A stretch of 64,000 nucleotides of DNA from Alistipes sp. (GCA_022767745.1 JALENN010000010.1:62001-126000), one strand, 5' to 3'. Counted from the stretch's first letter, positions 26,001 through 34,137 are shown. The notes: generated by a model from the sequence alone, not told the origin. Translations and numbers: made by a program.

Positions 26001-26913
26001 CGAGCGCGTGAACTTCAACCTCGTCAACCGCAAGTGCATGGAGAACATAGCCTATGCCGGAGGGTTCGACTCGATCATCGACTTCCACCGCAGCAAGTTC
26101 TTCGCCGTAGACCCGCGCAGCAGCAGCCCCCTGTCGTTCATCGAGCAGTTGATGCGCTACGGGCAGCGCGTGCAGGCCGAGCGTCAGAATTCGCAGCAGA
26201 GCCTCTTCGGCGGCGGTGCCGTCGTCGACATACAACCGCCCACGACACCCGTGGCCGAGGACTGGAACCAGCTGCAGGTGCTCAACAAGGAGCGCGAGAT
26301 GATCGGGCTCTACCTCTCGGCGCACCCGCTCGACGACTACGCTTTCATCGTCAACCACATGTGCAAAGCCCACCTGAGCGACCTTGCCGACCTCGACCAG
26401 TTCAACGGACAGGAGATCGGCGTGGCGGGCGTCGTCACCTCGGTGCAGGAGCTCACCACCAAAACTGGCCGCCACTGGGGTAAGTTCACCATGGAGGACT
26501 ACAACGGCACGCACGAGTTCGCCCTCTTCGGCAAGGACTACGAGAACTTCCGCCCGTTCATGTACACCAACTACTTCCTCTTTGTCAAGGGCAAGGTTCA
26601 GCCGCGCCCCTACGGCGACGGCGGCGAGCTCGAGTTCAAGGTCCTGTCGATGTCGCAGCTCGCCGAGATGCGCGACACGATGATCAAGGAACTGCACATA
26701 ACCATCCCCATCGAGGAACTTACGCAGAGTTTCGTCGAGGATTTCGCCAACAACATCCGCCACAACAAGGGCAACACCATCGTGCGCACGACGGTATACG
26801 ACCGCAGCGAGGGCGTGAACCTGAACCTCTACTCGAAACGTTACAAGGTGGCCCTTACGCCGCAGCTTATGGACTACCTCGATTCGAACGAACTGAAATA
26901 CACTTTATCATAA
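23095..26913 (+). CDS. dnaE: DNA polymerase III subunit alpha
   Basis: 1272 aa, the replicative polymerase. An N-terminal PHP domain (FVHLHVHSQYSILDGQ, ITDHGNMFG, GCEVYV, TNDVHFVD) is interrupted by a charged coiled-coil-like insertion at about residues 58-110. The polymerase core has VGPGRGSAAGS and catalytic Asps in LPDIDIDFDDDGR (about 506-517). FQFESAGMQKYLRELKPS and YQEQVMLLSRLLAG belong to palm and fingers. The C-terminal part has helix-hairpin-helix and OB domains (GVVTSVQELTTKTGRHWGKF). Length is normal for the DnaE1 class. The proofreading-type exonuclease is encoded separately in this window, next to dnaN. Confidence 0.97.
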   Translation: MHDFVHLHVHSQYSILDGQASIQRLVDKAIADGMRGIAITDHGNMFGIKEFYNYVKKKNGARRDKVKAAEEKIAALQAQIDGAGGATAEQQAEMEKLRAEYDALPKEDFKAIIGCEVYVARRGLQFKEGKTDQSGYHLILLAKNAKGYHNLIKIVSKAWTEGFYMRPRTDHAELQKYHEGLICCSACLGGEIPRLITSGDLAAAEEAVKWHKDLFGDDYYLELQLHKATVERANHEAYPMQLEVNRHLVEFSKKYGIRLVCTNDVHFVDEDNAEAHDRLICLSTGKDLDDPKRMLYSKQEWMKTRAEMNAIFGDIPEALTNTVDICNQVESYSIDHAPIMPTFAIPETFGTEAEYRQRFTEEDLFNEFTRDENGNVTMSEGDAKKKIDKLGGYDRLYRIKLEADYLTKLTMDGARRVYGDPLSPEIAERLKFELHIMKTMGFPGYFLIVQDFIRAAREELDVSVGPGRGSAAGSAVAYCLGITQIDPIKYDLLFERFLNPDRISLPDIDIDFDDDGRGRVLNWVTQKYGKEKVAHIITYGTMATKMALKDVARVQKLPLKESDRLCKLVPDRIPDKKINLVNAIEYVPELKAAEESTDPVLSDTIKYAKMLEGNVRNTGVHACGTIICRDDITDWVPVSTADDKETGEKMLVTQYEGSVIEDTGLIKMDFLGLKTLTIIKDAVANIKHTKGLTLDIDHIDIDDPATYRLYSEGRTVGTFQFESAGMQKYLRELKPSTFEDLIAMNALYRPGPMDYIPDFIDRKHGRKPIVYDIDLMEKYLKDTYGITVYQEQVMLLSRLLAGFTRGESDTLRKAMGKKLKDKLDHLKPKFIEGGRKNGHDPQVLEKIWADWEKFASYAFNKSHATCYSWVAYQTAYLKANYPSEYMAALLSRNLADIKTLTAYMTECKHMGIKVMGPDINESEQNFSSNKAGDIRFGLAAVKGVGEAAVRSIIDERNSNGPYKNIYDFVERVNFNLVNRKCMENIAYAGGFDSIIDFHRSKFFAVDPRSSSPLSFIEQLMRYGQRVQAERQNSQQSLFGGGAVVDIQPPTTPVAEDWNQLQVLNKEREMIGLYLSAHPLDDYAFIVNHMCKAHLSDLADLDQFNGQEIGVAGVVTSVQELTTKTGRHWGKFTMEDYNGTHEFALFGKDYENFRPFMYTNYFLFVKGKVQPRPYGDGGELEFKVLSMSQLAEMRDTMIKELHITIPIEELTQSFVEDFANNIRHNKGNTIVRTTVYDRSEGVNLNLYSKRYKVALTPQLMDYLDSNELKYTLS

Positions 26914-26940
26914 TTGTTACACAAAAAAACGAACAGAACT

Positions 26941-27255
26941 ATGGCATTAGCAATCACCAATGAGAACTACGAGGCGGCCATCGCATCGGGCAAACCCGTC
27001 GTAATCGACTTCTGGGCCGAGTGGTGCGGCCCCTGCCGCATGATCGGCCCCATCATCGAGGAGCTGGCCGGCGAGTACGCCGACAGCGTCGTCATCGGCA
27101 AGTGCGACGTCGAGTCGAACGACGACATCGTGGCACAGTACCGTGTACGCAACATCCCCACCGTGGTATTCATCAAGGACGGCCAGGTTGTCGACAAGGT
27201 CGTAGGTGCTACCACCAAGGAGAACCTCAAGGCCAAGATCGACGCCATGCTATAA
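26941..27255 (+). CDS. trxA: Thioredoxin
   Basis: 104 aa cytoplasmic disulfide reductase. Active site FWAEWCGPCRMIGP, cis-Pro in RNIPTVVFIKDG, and the C-terminal helix ENLKAKIDAML. Size is classical for TrxA. The ATG at 26941 is chosen; the longer frame starts within 1 nt of the dnaE stop and adds a non-conserved, Lys-rich stretch. It lies 27 nt after dnaE and ends at a perfect hairpin. Confidence 0.95.
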   Translation: MALAITNENYEAAIASGKPVVIDFWAEWCGPCRMIGPIIEELAGEYADSVVIGKCDVESNDDIVAQYRVRNIPTVVFIKDGQVVDKVVGATTKENLKAKIDAML

Positions 27256-27277
27256 ACCGCATGCGACAGACCAAAAA

Positions 27278-27308
27278 GCGGGCGCCTCTCTGATGGAGAG
27301 GCGCCCGC
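27278..27308. terminator. Bidirectional hairpin terminator
   Basis: A perfect 13-bp GC-rich stem (27278-27290 with 27296-27308, loop TGATG) lies between the convergent trxA and GH95 genes. Confidence 0.85.
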
Positions 27309-27331
27309 GCCGTTTATCGGGATACATGCCG

Positions 27332-29740
27332 TCAGCGGCTATGCCATACCCATGTCTTGCCTGCCGCTATTTTGCCGGCATCGATATACTCGCCGTTGTA
27401 CCATACGCGGAAATCGTTACCCAGCAGCGACTTTACGCGCATCTCGACCATGCGGCCCGACTCCCACCGTGCCGACACCTCGAATCCGCCGCGTGCCTTC
27501 AGCCCCGTAAACTCGCCGTCGGCCCATGCCGATGGCAGTGCGGGCAGCATCTGCAGCACATAGGCTCCGTTGTCGTACACGTGGCTCTGCAGAAGCATCT
27601 CGGCTATGCCGGCAGTGGTACCGAAGTTGGCATCCATCTGGAAGGGCGGATGCTGCGCAAAGAGGTTGGGCATAACGCAACGCTTGAGCACCGTGTCGAG
27701 GCTGCCCTTGGCCTGCTCGCCGCGCATCAGACGCGCATACTGTATGATAAGCCATGCCGAGCTCCAGCCCGTATGGCCGCCGCCGTGCGCTATGCGGTAA
27801 TCCATCGACTTGCCTGCGGCCTCGGCCAGTTCGGGCGTCTGCAGCATGTTGATCTGCGCACCCGGGTGCACGGCAAACAGGTGCGATATGTGGCGGTGTC
27901 CGGGCTCTACCTCCTTGAACTCCTCGGCCCACTCCATGATGCGGCCGTCGCTGCCTATCTTCGTCGGCGCAAGGTTGGCCTTGGCCTCGGCCACGCGGCG
28001 AACCAGAGCGTCGTCCACACCCAGCTCACGACTTGCCATGCCGAAGTCGTTGAACAGCTGCCATATAACCTGCTGGTCGTGCGTCGGGCCCATGCTGATC
28101 TGGGCGTTGCTGCCGTCGGGCGCCACGAACGAGTTCTCGGGCGATGCCGCAGGCCCCGACACCAACTTGCCGCTGCGGGGATCGACCGTAAGCCAGTCGA
28201 GATAGAACTCCACGGCACCCTTCAGCACGGGATACATACGGCGCAGGAACTCCTTGTCACCCGTGAAGCGGTAGTGCTCGCCGATGTGCTGGCACAGCCA
28301 TCCCGTACCGCCGGGGTGCATGCCCCACGACGACGATTCGCCGGGCGACGTGTAGCCCCATATGTTGGTTATCGGGTGCACTACCCAGCCGCCCATGCCA
28401 TACTGTACGCGTGCAGTCTCGTGTCCCGGCTTGACGAGCGACGCAATGAGGTCGAACAGCGGCAGCTGACACTCCGATAGGTTGGTCACCTCGGCCGGCC
28501 AGTAGTTCATCTGTATGTTGACGTTGGTGTGGTAGTCGCCGTTCCACGGCGTCTGCACCTTGTTGGCCCATATGCCCTGCAGGTTGGCCGGCATCGTTCC
28601 CGGGCGCGACGAGGCGATCAGAAGATAACGGCCGTACTGGAACATCAGCTCGCACAGATGCGTGTCCTGCCCGCCCTGCTTTACGTTGGCGATACGTTCG
28701 TCGGTGGGGATATCCTGCTGCGACCCGTCCGCGCCGAGACTCAGCGATACGCGGTCGAAATATGGCTTGTACTCCTTAAGGTGGGCCTTCAGCAGCGACG
28801 CGTACGACTTCTTCCCGGCCTGCTCGATGGCGCGGCGCGTGATGTTCACGTAGTCGCGTCCCTTGTAGAGCGGGTAGTCGAGACGGTAATCTGTCGAGGC
28901 GGCCAGCAGCAGGACCACCTCGTCCGCCCCGCTCACACGCACCCTGTCGCCCTCACAGGTAACTTCACCGCCACGGGCAATGGCCTTCAGACGCACCATG
29001 TAGTTAAGGTAGGTACCGCCCTTGCCGTCGTTCAGCGCTCCGCGCATGATCATCTGGTCCGACTCGCACGACGTCGTGAAACTCTCGGGACGCGTCATGC
29101 GGCACGTGAACGACAGCGCTCCGCGGCTGTCGGCCGTCATACGCACGACCATCACCTGGTCGGGTTGGCTGACGAAGGCCTCGCGGCGGTATTTCACGCC
29201 GTTTTGTGTGTATGACACCGTCGTCACGGCCGTTTCGAGATCGAGGTCACGGTAATAGTCCGTGTAGCCGTCCTTGCAGTCGAAATCTATCCACAAGTCG
29301 CCCAGCGTCTGGAAGCTGCCGTAGGGCACGTCCTTGCCGCTGCCATAGCCCGAGCCTGCTCCCACACACACCTGCGTGCGGTTGGTCAGTTCCGTAGCCT
29401 CGCGGTAACGCCCCTCGAAAAGCAGCTGGCGTATGCGCTGCAGGTTGGCGGCGGCTTCGGGGTTGTCGCTGTGCTGCGGACTGCCCGACCACATGGTCTC
29501 CTCGTTGAGCTGGATACGCTCCATCGGCACGTCGCCGAATACCATCGCGCCGAACGATCCGTTGCCCAAAGGCAGCGCCTTGAGCCACTCCGCATCGTCG
29601 GTCCACGCGTCGGTGCTATCCTTGGCCGACGCATCGGCAGGTGTCGTGTACCACAGCTTTAGACCGTGGCCATCGTCTGCAGCCGCGGCCGTTGCGGCCG
29701 AACACATGGCCGCCATGAACAGTAACAGGATTCTTTTCAT
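27332..29740 (-). CDS. Glycoside hydrolase family 95 (alpha-L-fucosidase type)
   Basis: 802 aa exported enzyme. A signal peptide (MKRILLLFMAAMCSAATAAA), an N-terminal beta-sandwich with LWYTTPADASAKDSTDAW then WLKALPLGNGSFGAMVFG and QLNEETMWSGSP (GH95 hallmarks), and a central alpha/alpha barrel with NVNIQMNYWPAEVTNLSE (catalytic-site Asn pair), MHPGGTGWLCQHIGEHYRF (probable acid Glu) and QMDANFGTTAGIAEM (Asp assisting the base). GH95 enzymes remove alpha-1,2-L-fucose (some alpha-L-galactose) from host or plant glycans. It stands alone: no SusCD pair, sulfatase or regulator nearby. Its own promoter is at 29804-29811. Confidence 0.94.
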   Translation of the reverse strand: MKRILLLFMAAMCSAATAAAADDGHGLKLWYTTPADASAKDSTDAWTDDAEWLKALPLGNGSFGAMVFGDVPMERIQLNEETMWSGSPQHSDNPEAAANLQRIRQLLFEGRYREATELTNRTQVCVGAGSGYGSGKDVPYGSFQTLGDLWIDFDCKDGYTDYYRDLDLETAVTTVSYTQNGVKYRREAFVSQPDQVMVVRMTADSRGALSFTCRMTRPESFTTSCESDQMIMRGALNDGKGGTYLNYMVRLKAIARGGEVTCEGDRVRVSGADEVVLLLAASTDYRLDYPLYKGRDYVNITRRAIEQAGKKSYASLLKAHLKEYKPYFDRVSLSLGADGSQQDIPTDERIANVKQGGQDTHLCELMFQYGRYLLIASSRPGTMPANLQGIWANKVQTPWNGDYHTNVNIQMNYWPAEVTNLSECQLPLFDLIASLVKPGHETARVQYGMGGWVVHPITNIWGYTSPGESSSWGMHPGGTGWLCQHIGEHYRFTGDKEFLRRMYPVLKGAVEFYLDWLTVDPRSGKLVSGPAASPENSFVAPDGSNAQISMGPTHDQQVIWQLFNDFGMASRELGVDDALVRRVAEAKANLAPTKIGSDGRIMEWAEEFKEVEPGHRHISHLFAVHPGAQINMLQTPELAEAAGKSMDYRIAHGGGHTGWSSAWLIIQYARLMRGEQAKGSLDTVLKRCVMPNLFAQHPPFQMDANFGTTAGIAEMLLQSHVYDNGAYVLQMLPALPSAWADGEFTGLKARGGFEVSARWESGRMVEMRVKSLLGNDFRVWYNGEYIDAGKIAAGKTWVWHSR

Positions 29741-29803
29741 CGGTTATGTTGTTTTTGGTGTATTTTCCCTCCATGCCCACGCGGCATAGCGCATAAGCAT
29801 AGA

Positions 29804-29811
29804 CAAATGTA
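29804..29811 (-). promoter_or_regulatory. GH95 promoter, -7 element
   Basis: Minus strand TACATTTG, exact consensus, 63 nt before the ATG. An 8-bp inverted repeat (29839-29846 with 29856-29863) lies just upstream and could be an operator. Confidence 0.55.
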
Positions 29812-29916
29812 GCGATTATTTCGCTTAGGCCGCACCTCATGGCGGCGGAATAGTTGCCGCCATTCCTCTTTTTACGCTATCATCCGCCCATCGCCCCCGC
29901 GACGCCGGCGTACGGC

Positions 29917-29962
29917 ACAAAAAAACCGCGGCACAGAGGTCTGTATAACCTCCATGCCGCGG
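29917..29962 (-). terminator. htpG rho-independent terminator
   Basis: An interrupted hairpin (29926-29933 with 29955-29962, plus inner 29936-29940 with 29948-29952) is followed on the minus strand by a run of seven T. Confidence 0.85.
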
Positions 29963-29990
29963 CAGATGCGGACCCGGCGTCCGAGCGGTG

Positions 29991-32051
29991 TTATTTCTCG
30001 ATCAACGAGATGCTTCGCTGGATGAAGTCCGAAAGGTTCTTGCCCTTGAGCATGCCGTTCGACAGCAGCGCCAGGTCGATGATCTGACGCACAAGATCGT
30101 TGCCCTTGCCTATCTCGCGCAGGCGCTCGTTGCGCTCGTCACGCAGCGTGACGACCTTCTTCGAGAGCTCCTCGCGCATCGATTTCTCCTCGGGCGTGAG
30201 GTCGGCCTCCTTCTTGTCCTTTATCGTCTCCTCGAAACGTTTCTCCTCGGCTACGGCCGCGTCGATCTTCTTGGTCGTGGTCTTCAGCTTGTCGCCGTAC
30301 TCCTTCTCCACCTTGCCGAGGATGTCGATCACGATCGAGTGGTTGCCGTTCACGGCGATGGTGAAGTTGTCGGGCATCTGTCCGTAGAACTGGCTCATGC
30401 CGCCGCCGCTCACCTTGGCCATATCCTTCATACGGCGCATGAACTCGTTCTGCGTGATAACGACGGGGGCCTCGTCGGCACCCATGGCCTCGAACGATAT
30501 GTTGTAGGTGATCTTGTCGTCCTTGGGCAGCTGGCTCTCGAATACGGGACGCATTATCTCCTGCTGGGCCTCGGTAAGCGACATCGACACCTGGTCGCCC
30601 TTCTGTATCAGCTTCTCTATCACGTCGCTGTCCACACGCACGAAACGCACGTTCTGGTTCTTCGACTCATACCAGTTGATGTAGTGGCTGTCCAGCGGGC
30701 CGTTCATCTCCAGCACGTCGTAACCCTTCGCACGGGCAGCCTCGAGGAACGGGTGCTTCTCGACGGGATCGTCCACATAGAGCAGTACGACGTTGTTGTT
30801 CTTGTCGGTCTGGTTCTCCTTCACCACGTCGACATACTCCTTGGCCGTGAAATACTTGCCGTTGGTCGACTTCAGAAGCATGAACTCGTCGGCCTTCTCG
30901 GCGAACTTCTCGTCGGTGAGGATGCCGTACTCGATGAAGATCTTCAGGTCGTCCCACTTCTTCTCGTAGTCGGCGCGCATCGTCGTGAAGAGCTCCTTCA
31001 GGCGGTCGGCCACCTTACGCGTGATGTAGCTCGATATCTTCTTCACGTTCGAGTCGCTCTGCAGGTAGCTACGCGATACGTTCAGCGGAATGTCGGGCGA
31101 GTCGATCACGCCGTGCAGCAGCGTCAGGTACTCGGGTACGATGCCCTCCACCTGGTCGGTGACGAATACCTGGTTGCAGTAGAGCTGGATCTTGTTCTTC
31201 TGAATCTCGAAGTTGTTGCGTATCTTCGGGAAGTAGAGGATACCCGTAAGGTTGAACGGGTAGTCGATGTTCATGTGTATGTAGAAGAGCGGATCCTCGC
31301 TCATCGGGTATAGCTCGCGGTAGAAATCCTTGTACTGCTCCTCGGTGATGTCCGTGGGCTTGCGTGTCCACAGCGGGTCGACGTCGTTGATGACGTTGTC
31401 CTTGTCGGTATCGACATACTTGCCGTCCTTCCACTCCTTGACCTTGCCGAATGCAATGGGCACGGGCAGGAAGCGGCAGTATTTCTTCAGCAGTTCATCC
31501 ACCTTCGACTCCTCGCAGTACTCGCTGCAGTCCTCGGCCACGTGCAGGACGATCGTGGTACCGCGGTCGCGGTCACCCTCGACCTCCTCCATCGAGTACT
31601 CGGGCGAACCGTCGCAGCTCCAGTGAACGTACTTGCCCTCCTCCTTGTACGAGCGGGTGAAGATCTCGACCTTGTCGGCCACCATGAAGGCCGAGTAGAA
31701 TCCCAGACCGAAGTGTCCGATTATGGCCTGGTCCTTATACTTCGCCAGGAACTCCTCGGCGCTCGAGAAGGCTATCTGGTTGATGTAGCGGTCAATTTCG
31801 TCGGCCGTCATACCTATACCACGATCGGTCACCGTAAGGGTCTTGGCCGAGGGGTCGACGCTCACGCGTACGCTTATATCGCCCAGCTCGCCGTTGAACT
31901 CGCTGCGCGCAGCCAGCGTCTTGAGCTTCTGCGTGGCATCCACGGCGTTCGAAACCAACTCGCGAAGGAATATCTCATGATCCGAATAGAGGAACTTTTT
32001 GATGACGGGGAATATGTTCTCCGTTGTAACTCCAATTTTACCGTTTTTCAT
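29991..32051 (-). CDS. htpG: Molecular chaperone HtpG (Hsp90)
   Basis: 686 aa cytoplasmic ATP-dependent chaperone. The N-terminal GHKL ATPase domain has FLRELVSNAVDATQKLKTLA, the G1 box DRGIGMTADEID and G2 box IGHFGLGFYSAFMV. The middle domain holds the catalytic Arg region (LNVSRSYLQSD), and a C-terminal dimerisation domain ends the protein. It is somewhat longer than E. coli HtpG (624 aa), as usual in Bacteroidetes, with a charged insertion near residues 560-620. It is monocistronic, with its own terminator and a weak promoter flanked by a 7-bp direct repeat. Confidence 0.97.
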   Translation of the reverse strand: MKNGKIGVTTENIFPVIKKFLYSDHEIFLRELVSNAVDATQKLKTLAARSEFNGELGDISVRVSVDPSAKTLTVTDRGIGMTADEIDRYINQIAFSSAEEFLAKYKDQAIIGHFGLGFYSAFMVADKVEIFTRSYKEEGKYVHWSCDGSPEYSMEEVEGDRDRGTTIVLHVAEDCSEYCEESKVDELLKKYCRFLPVPIAFGKVKEWKDGKYVDTDKDNVINDVDPLWTRKPTDITEEQYKDFYRELYPMSEDPLFYIHMNIDYPFNLTGILYFPKIRNNFEIQKNKIQLYCNQVFVTDQVEGIVPEYLTLLHGVIDSPDIPLNVSRSYLQSDSNVKKISSYITRKVADRLKELFTTMRADYEKKWDDLKIFIEYGILTDEKFAEKADEFMLLKSTNGKYFTAKEYVDVVKENQTDKNNNVVLLYVDDPVEKHPFLEAARAKGYDVLEMNGPLDSHYINWYESKNQNVRFVRVDSDVIEKLIQKGDQVSMSLTEAQQEIMRPVFESQLPKDDKITYNISFEAMGADEAPVVITQNEFMRRMKDMAKVSGGGMSQFYGQMPDNFTIAVNGNHSIVIDILGKVEKEYGDKLKTTTKKIDAAVAEEKRFEETIKDKKEADLTPEEKSMREELSKKVVTLRDERNERLREIGKGNDLVRQIIDLALLSNGMLKGKNLSDFIQRSISLIEK

Positions 32052-32092
32052 CGCTTATATGTTTTTTGATCATTTTCTGCCCGCATAACGAG

Positions 32093-32124
32093 CAAAGTGT
32101 GTGCCATCACACGGCGAGTGCCAT
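32093..32124 (-). promoter_or_regulatory. Possible htpG promoter with direct repeats
   Basis: Minus strand ACACTTTG (32093-32100) is one mismatch from TAnnTTTG. Directly upstream the 7-mer ATGGCAC (minus strand) occurs twice, at 32101-32107 and 32118-32124, a 17-bp period. This could be a heat-shock control site; unproven. Confidence 0.35.
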
Positions 32125-32172
32125 TTTGACACACGCCGACAACACTTGGCAGACAAAAACGGTGAAAAGGTG

Positions 32173-32838
32173 TCAGTCGCGGCTCATCTCGCGGCCGAGC
32201 ATCAGATATGCGAAGAGTCCCTGTGCGGCATAATAGGTCGTCATGACCAGCTCATCCTCATACGGCACCGCTCCTACGTATTTGTTGAATACGATCATCG
32301 AGTCCGACACCACAAAGAGCAATGCAGCCACGGCATACCACACGGCATGACGTCGCTGCTGCGTTACGGCACACGATGCCATAAGGAATATTATGACGCC
32401 GTATACGCCCACGGCAGCCATCTCGACCGCCGACCCGATATGGCTCAGCACAAGGCCCAGATACCCTGTCGTCACCACGGCCAAAGCCGCGACGCGGGGA
32501 CAATGTCCGCGCCACGAGGCGGCACGGCTGAAATCTACTATATAGAATATGTGCGCCAGCGCAAAATATGCCACCTGCGCGATGAAGAGGTGTTGCGCCC
32601 CCATAAGGTCGCCCGCAGCCGAGGCCACAAGGGCCAACGGCACGAATATGCCGCCGCGGCGGTAATGCAGCAGAGTGAAGACAGCCGCCACAATCGTAGG
32701 CAGGGCCACAATCCAACGGTTTGCGGCATAGGCCTCCGAATAGCGCACCACAAAGAACGCCACCACCGCGGCCACGTAAACACACACGGCCATCGCTACA
32801 CGGTGGCTGCGGAGAGACGACTTGTACGACTGCTTCAT
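32173..32838 (-). CDS. YhhN family (TMEM86-like) membrane protein, probable lysoplasmalogenase
   Basis: 221 aa with about seven to eight membrane helices. The YhhN pattern is seen: PLALVASAAGDLMGAQHLF (conserved acidic GD in a membrane helix) and a matching C-terminal LLFVVSDSMIVFNKYV with the second intramembrane Asp. Human TMEM86 members hydrolyse the vinyl-ether bond of lysoplasmalogens, and anaerobes including Bacteroidales can contain plasmalogens, so that role is plausible. It is the last gene of the long operon, 11 nt after the thioesterase gene. Confidence 0.85.
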   Translation of the reverse strand: MKQSYKSSLRSHRVAMAVCVYVAAVVAFFVVRYSEAYAANRWIVALPTIVAAVFTLLHYRRGGIFVPLALVASAAGDLMGAQHLFIAQVAYFALAHIFYIVDFSRAASWRGHCPRVAALAVVTTGYLGLVLSHIGSAVEMAAVGVYGVIIFLMASCAVTQQRRHAVWYAVAALLFVVSDSMIVFNKYVGAVPYEDELVMTTYYAAQGLFAYLMLGREMSRD

Positions 32839-32849
32839 ATAGGTACTTG

Positions 32850-33278
32850 TTATCGGCTGTTTTTCCGCGATATATAATCATTCAACGCGCTCATGAACCA
32901 GTCGGGCACACGGCACGGACGACGCGTGTCGGCATGCATGAAGCCGAGCGTCACCGATCCGCGGTTGATCAGCGCACCCTTCTCGTTGAACACCTCGCTG
33001 CGGATGACCATCCTTGCCATGGGCATCTCGTCGAGGCTTACACGCACGGTCAGCACCTCGTCGTATAACGCAGGGGCCAGATAGCGCGACTCGACCTCGA
33101 TTATTGGCGACATGATGCCGCGACGCTCTATCTCGGCATAGGTCAACCCTATGTCGCGCAGCCACTCCGTGCGCGCCATCTCATACAGCACGATATAGTT
33201 CGAATGGTGCATTATGCCCATCTGATCGGTATCCTTATACCTGACGCGTACCTTATGATCGTATGATACTATTGCCAT
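32850..33278 (-). CDS. Acyl-CoA thioesterase, YbgC/4-hydroxybenzoyl-CoA thioesterase family
   Basis: 142 aa hot-dog-fold enzyme. The motif YKDTDQMGIMHHSNYIVLYE contains the catalytic Asp and the Gly-x-x-x-His-Tyr-like helix start typical of YbgC. The rest follows the family: EVESRYLAPALYDEVLTVRV, then RSEVFNEKGALINRGSVTLG. These enzymes hydrolyse short-chain or aromatic acyl-CoA. It lies 37 nt after ribF and 11 nt before the YhhN gene. Substrate not determinable. Confidence 0.9.
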   Translation of the reverse strand: MAIVSYDHKVRVRYKDTDQMGIMHHSNYIVLYEMARTEWLRDIGLTYAEIERRGIMSPIIEVESRYLAPALYDEVLTVRVSLDEMPMARMVIRSEVFNEKGALINRGSVTLGFMHADTRRPCRVPDWFMSALNDYISRKNSR

Positions 33279-33315
33279 TTTACAGTTGTCTATTTAATCG
33301 GCCACAGGCCGTAAC

Positions 33316-34050
33316 CTACAGTTCAATCTCCACGCGGCCCGAGAATTCTCCTCCGCATATGCGCAGCGTGCCCTCCTTCACTGCAACCTTCGCCGCCGCA
33401 CCGTTCACCGCGGCATCGTACTCGCCGTCCAGCGGCAGGAGCTTATGCTCGCCGATACCCGTCACCGTCCCGTCTGCAGACGCCTCGCACAGTATAAGGT
33501 ACCGATGCCCCGACAGCCGGCGCGCCTTCTCCATCATACCGGCCGCCACGGCCTGGCGTATGATCGTCGAACTTACCTTGCTGCATTCGATCTGCTGCTG
33601 CTCGACCACATGCACGTCGAGCCCCATATCGCGGGCTTCGAGGTAGTTGTAGTCGCCCTCCTTGTTGTAGCCGAAGCGGTGGTTATACCCCACTACCAGC
33701 GACCGGATACCGCTGCCGACTATGTCGCGCTCGATAAATTCGCGCGGCGACGTGTGGCTGAACTCTACGGTGAACGGCACCACCACCACGGCGTCAATAC
33801 CCGCACGCTCCAGCAGTATCAGTTTCTCGTCGAGCGTACTGAGCAGGCGCAGTTTGCAGCCCGAGCCCAACACATATCGGGGATGCGGTTCGAAAGTGAC
33901 GACCATGCTCATGCCCTGCACCTGCGAAGCTATCTCCGTCACGCGGCGCAACAGCTCCATGTGACCGCTGTGTACGCCGTCGAACGACCCTATCGTCGCC
34001 ACGGCATGTCCCGTTTGAGGTATCTCTCCGAACCCTTTGTAGACTTTCAT
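33316..34050 (-). CDS. ribF: RibF-type FAD synthetase, flavokinase domain reduced or absent
   Basis: 244 aa, against about 305 for bifunctional RibF. The FMN adenylyltransferase domain is complete: IGSFDGVHSGHMELLRR (about 20-36), VTFEPHPR (51-58), GYNHRFGYNKEGD (121-133) and SSTIIRQAVAAG (160-171). After residue ~185 the riboflavin-kinase domain should follow with a G-x-P-T-A-N motif and about 120 residues; instead there are only about 60 residues without that motif. I infer an FAD synthetase lacking normal kinase activity. The ATG at 34050 is preferred to one at 34089, which lies in the loop of a perfect palindrome (34071-34099). It is downstream of rex (87-nt gap). Confidence 0.85.
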   Translation of the reverse strand: MKVYKGFGEIPQTGHAVATIGSFDGVHSGHMELLRRVTEIASQVQGMSMVVTFEPHPRYVLGSGCKLRLLSTLDEKLILLERAGIDAVVVVPFTVEFSHTSPREFIERDIVGSGIRSLVVGYNHRFGYNKEGDYNYLEARDMGLDVHVVEQQQIECSKVSSTIIRQAVAAGMMEKARRLSGHRYLILCEASADGTVTGIGEHKLLPLDGEYDAAVNGAAAKVAVKEGTLRICGGEFSGRVEIEL

Positions 34051-34070
34051 TCCCTTCTTTCTTTGTGCCT

Positions 34071-34099
34071 GGTTATCTAAACACGACATTTAGATAACC
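34071..34099. promoter_or_regulatory. Perfect 11-bp inverted repeat upstream of ribF
   Basis: GGTTATCTAAA (34071-34081) and its exact complement (34089-34099) flank a 7-nt loop, 20 nt upstream of the ribF ATG. There is no T-run after it in the direction of transcription, so it is more like an operator or leader hairpin than a terminator. Confidence 0.55.
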
Positions 34100-34137
34100 G
34101 CGGCATATATGGCGTTCACAACGCGTTGCGCCATCAG

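Noticed and set aside
24184..26763. A minus-strand frame of 859 codons opposite dnaE
   Set aside because: Antisense to a certain DNA polymerase gene, with no promoter or domain.
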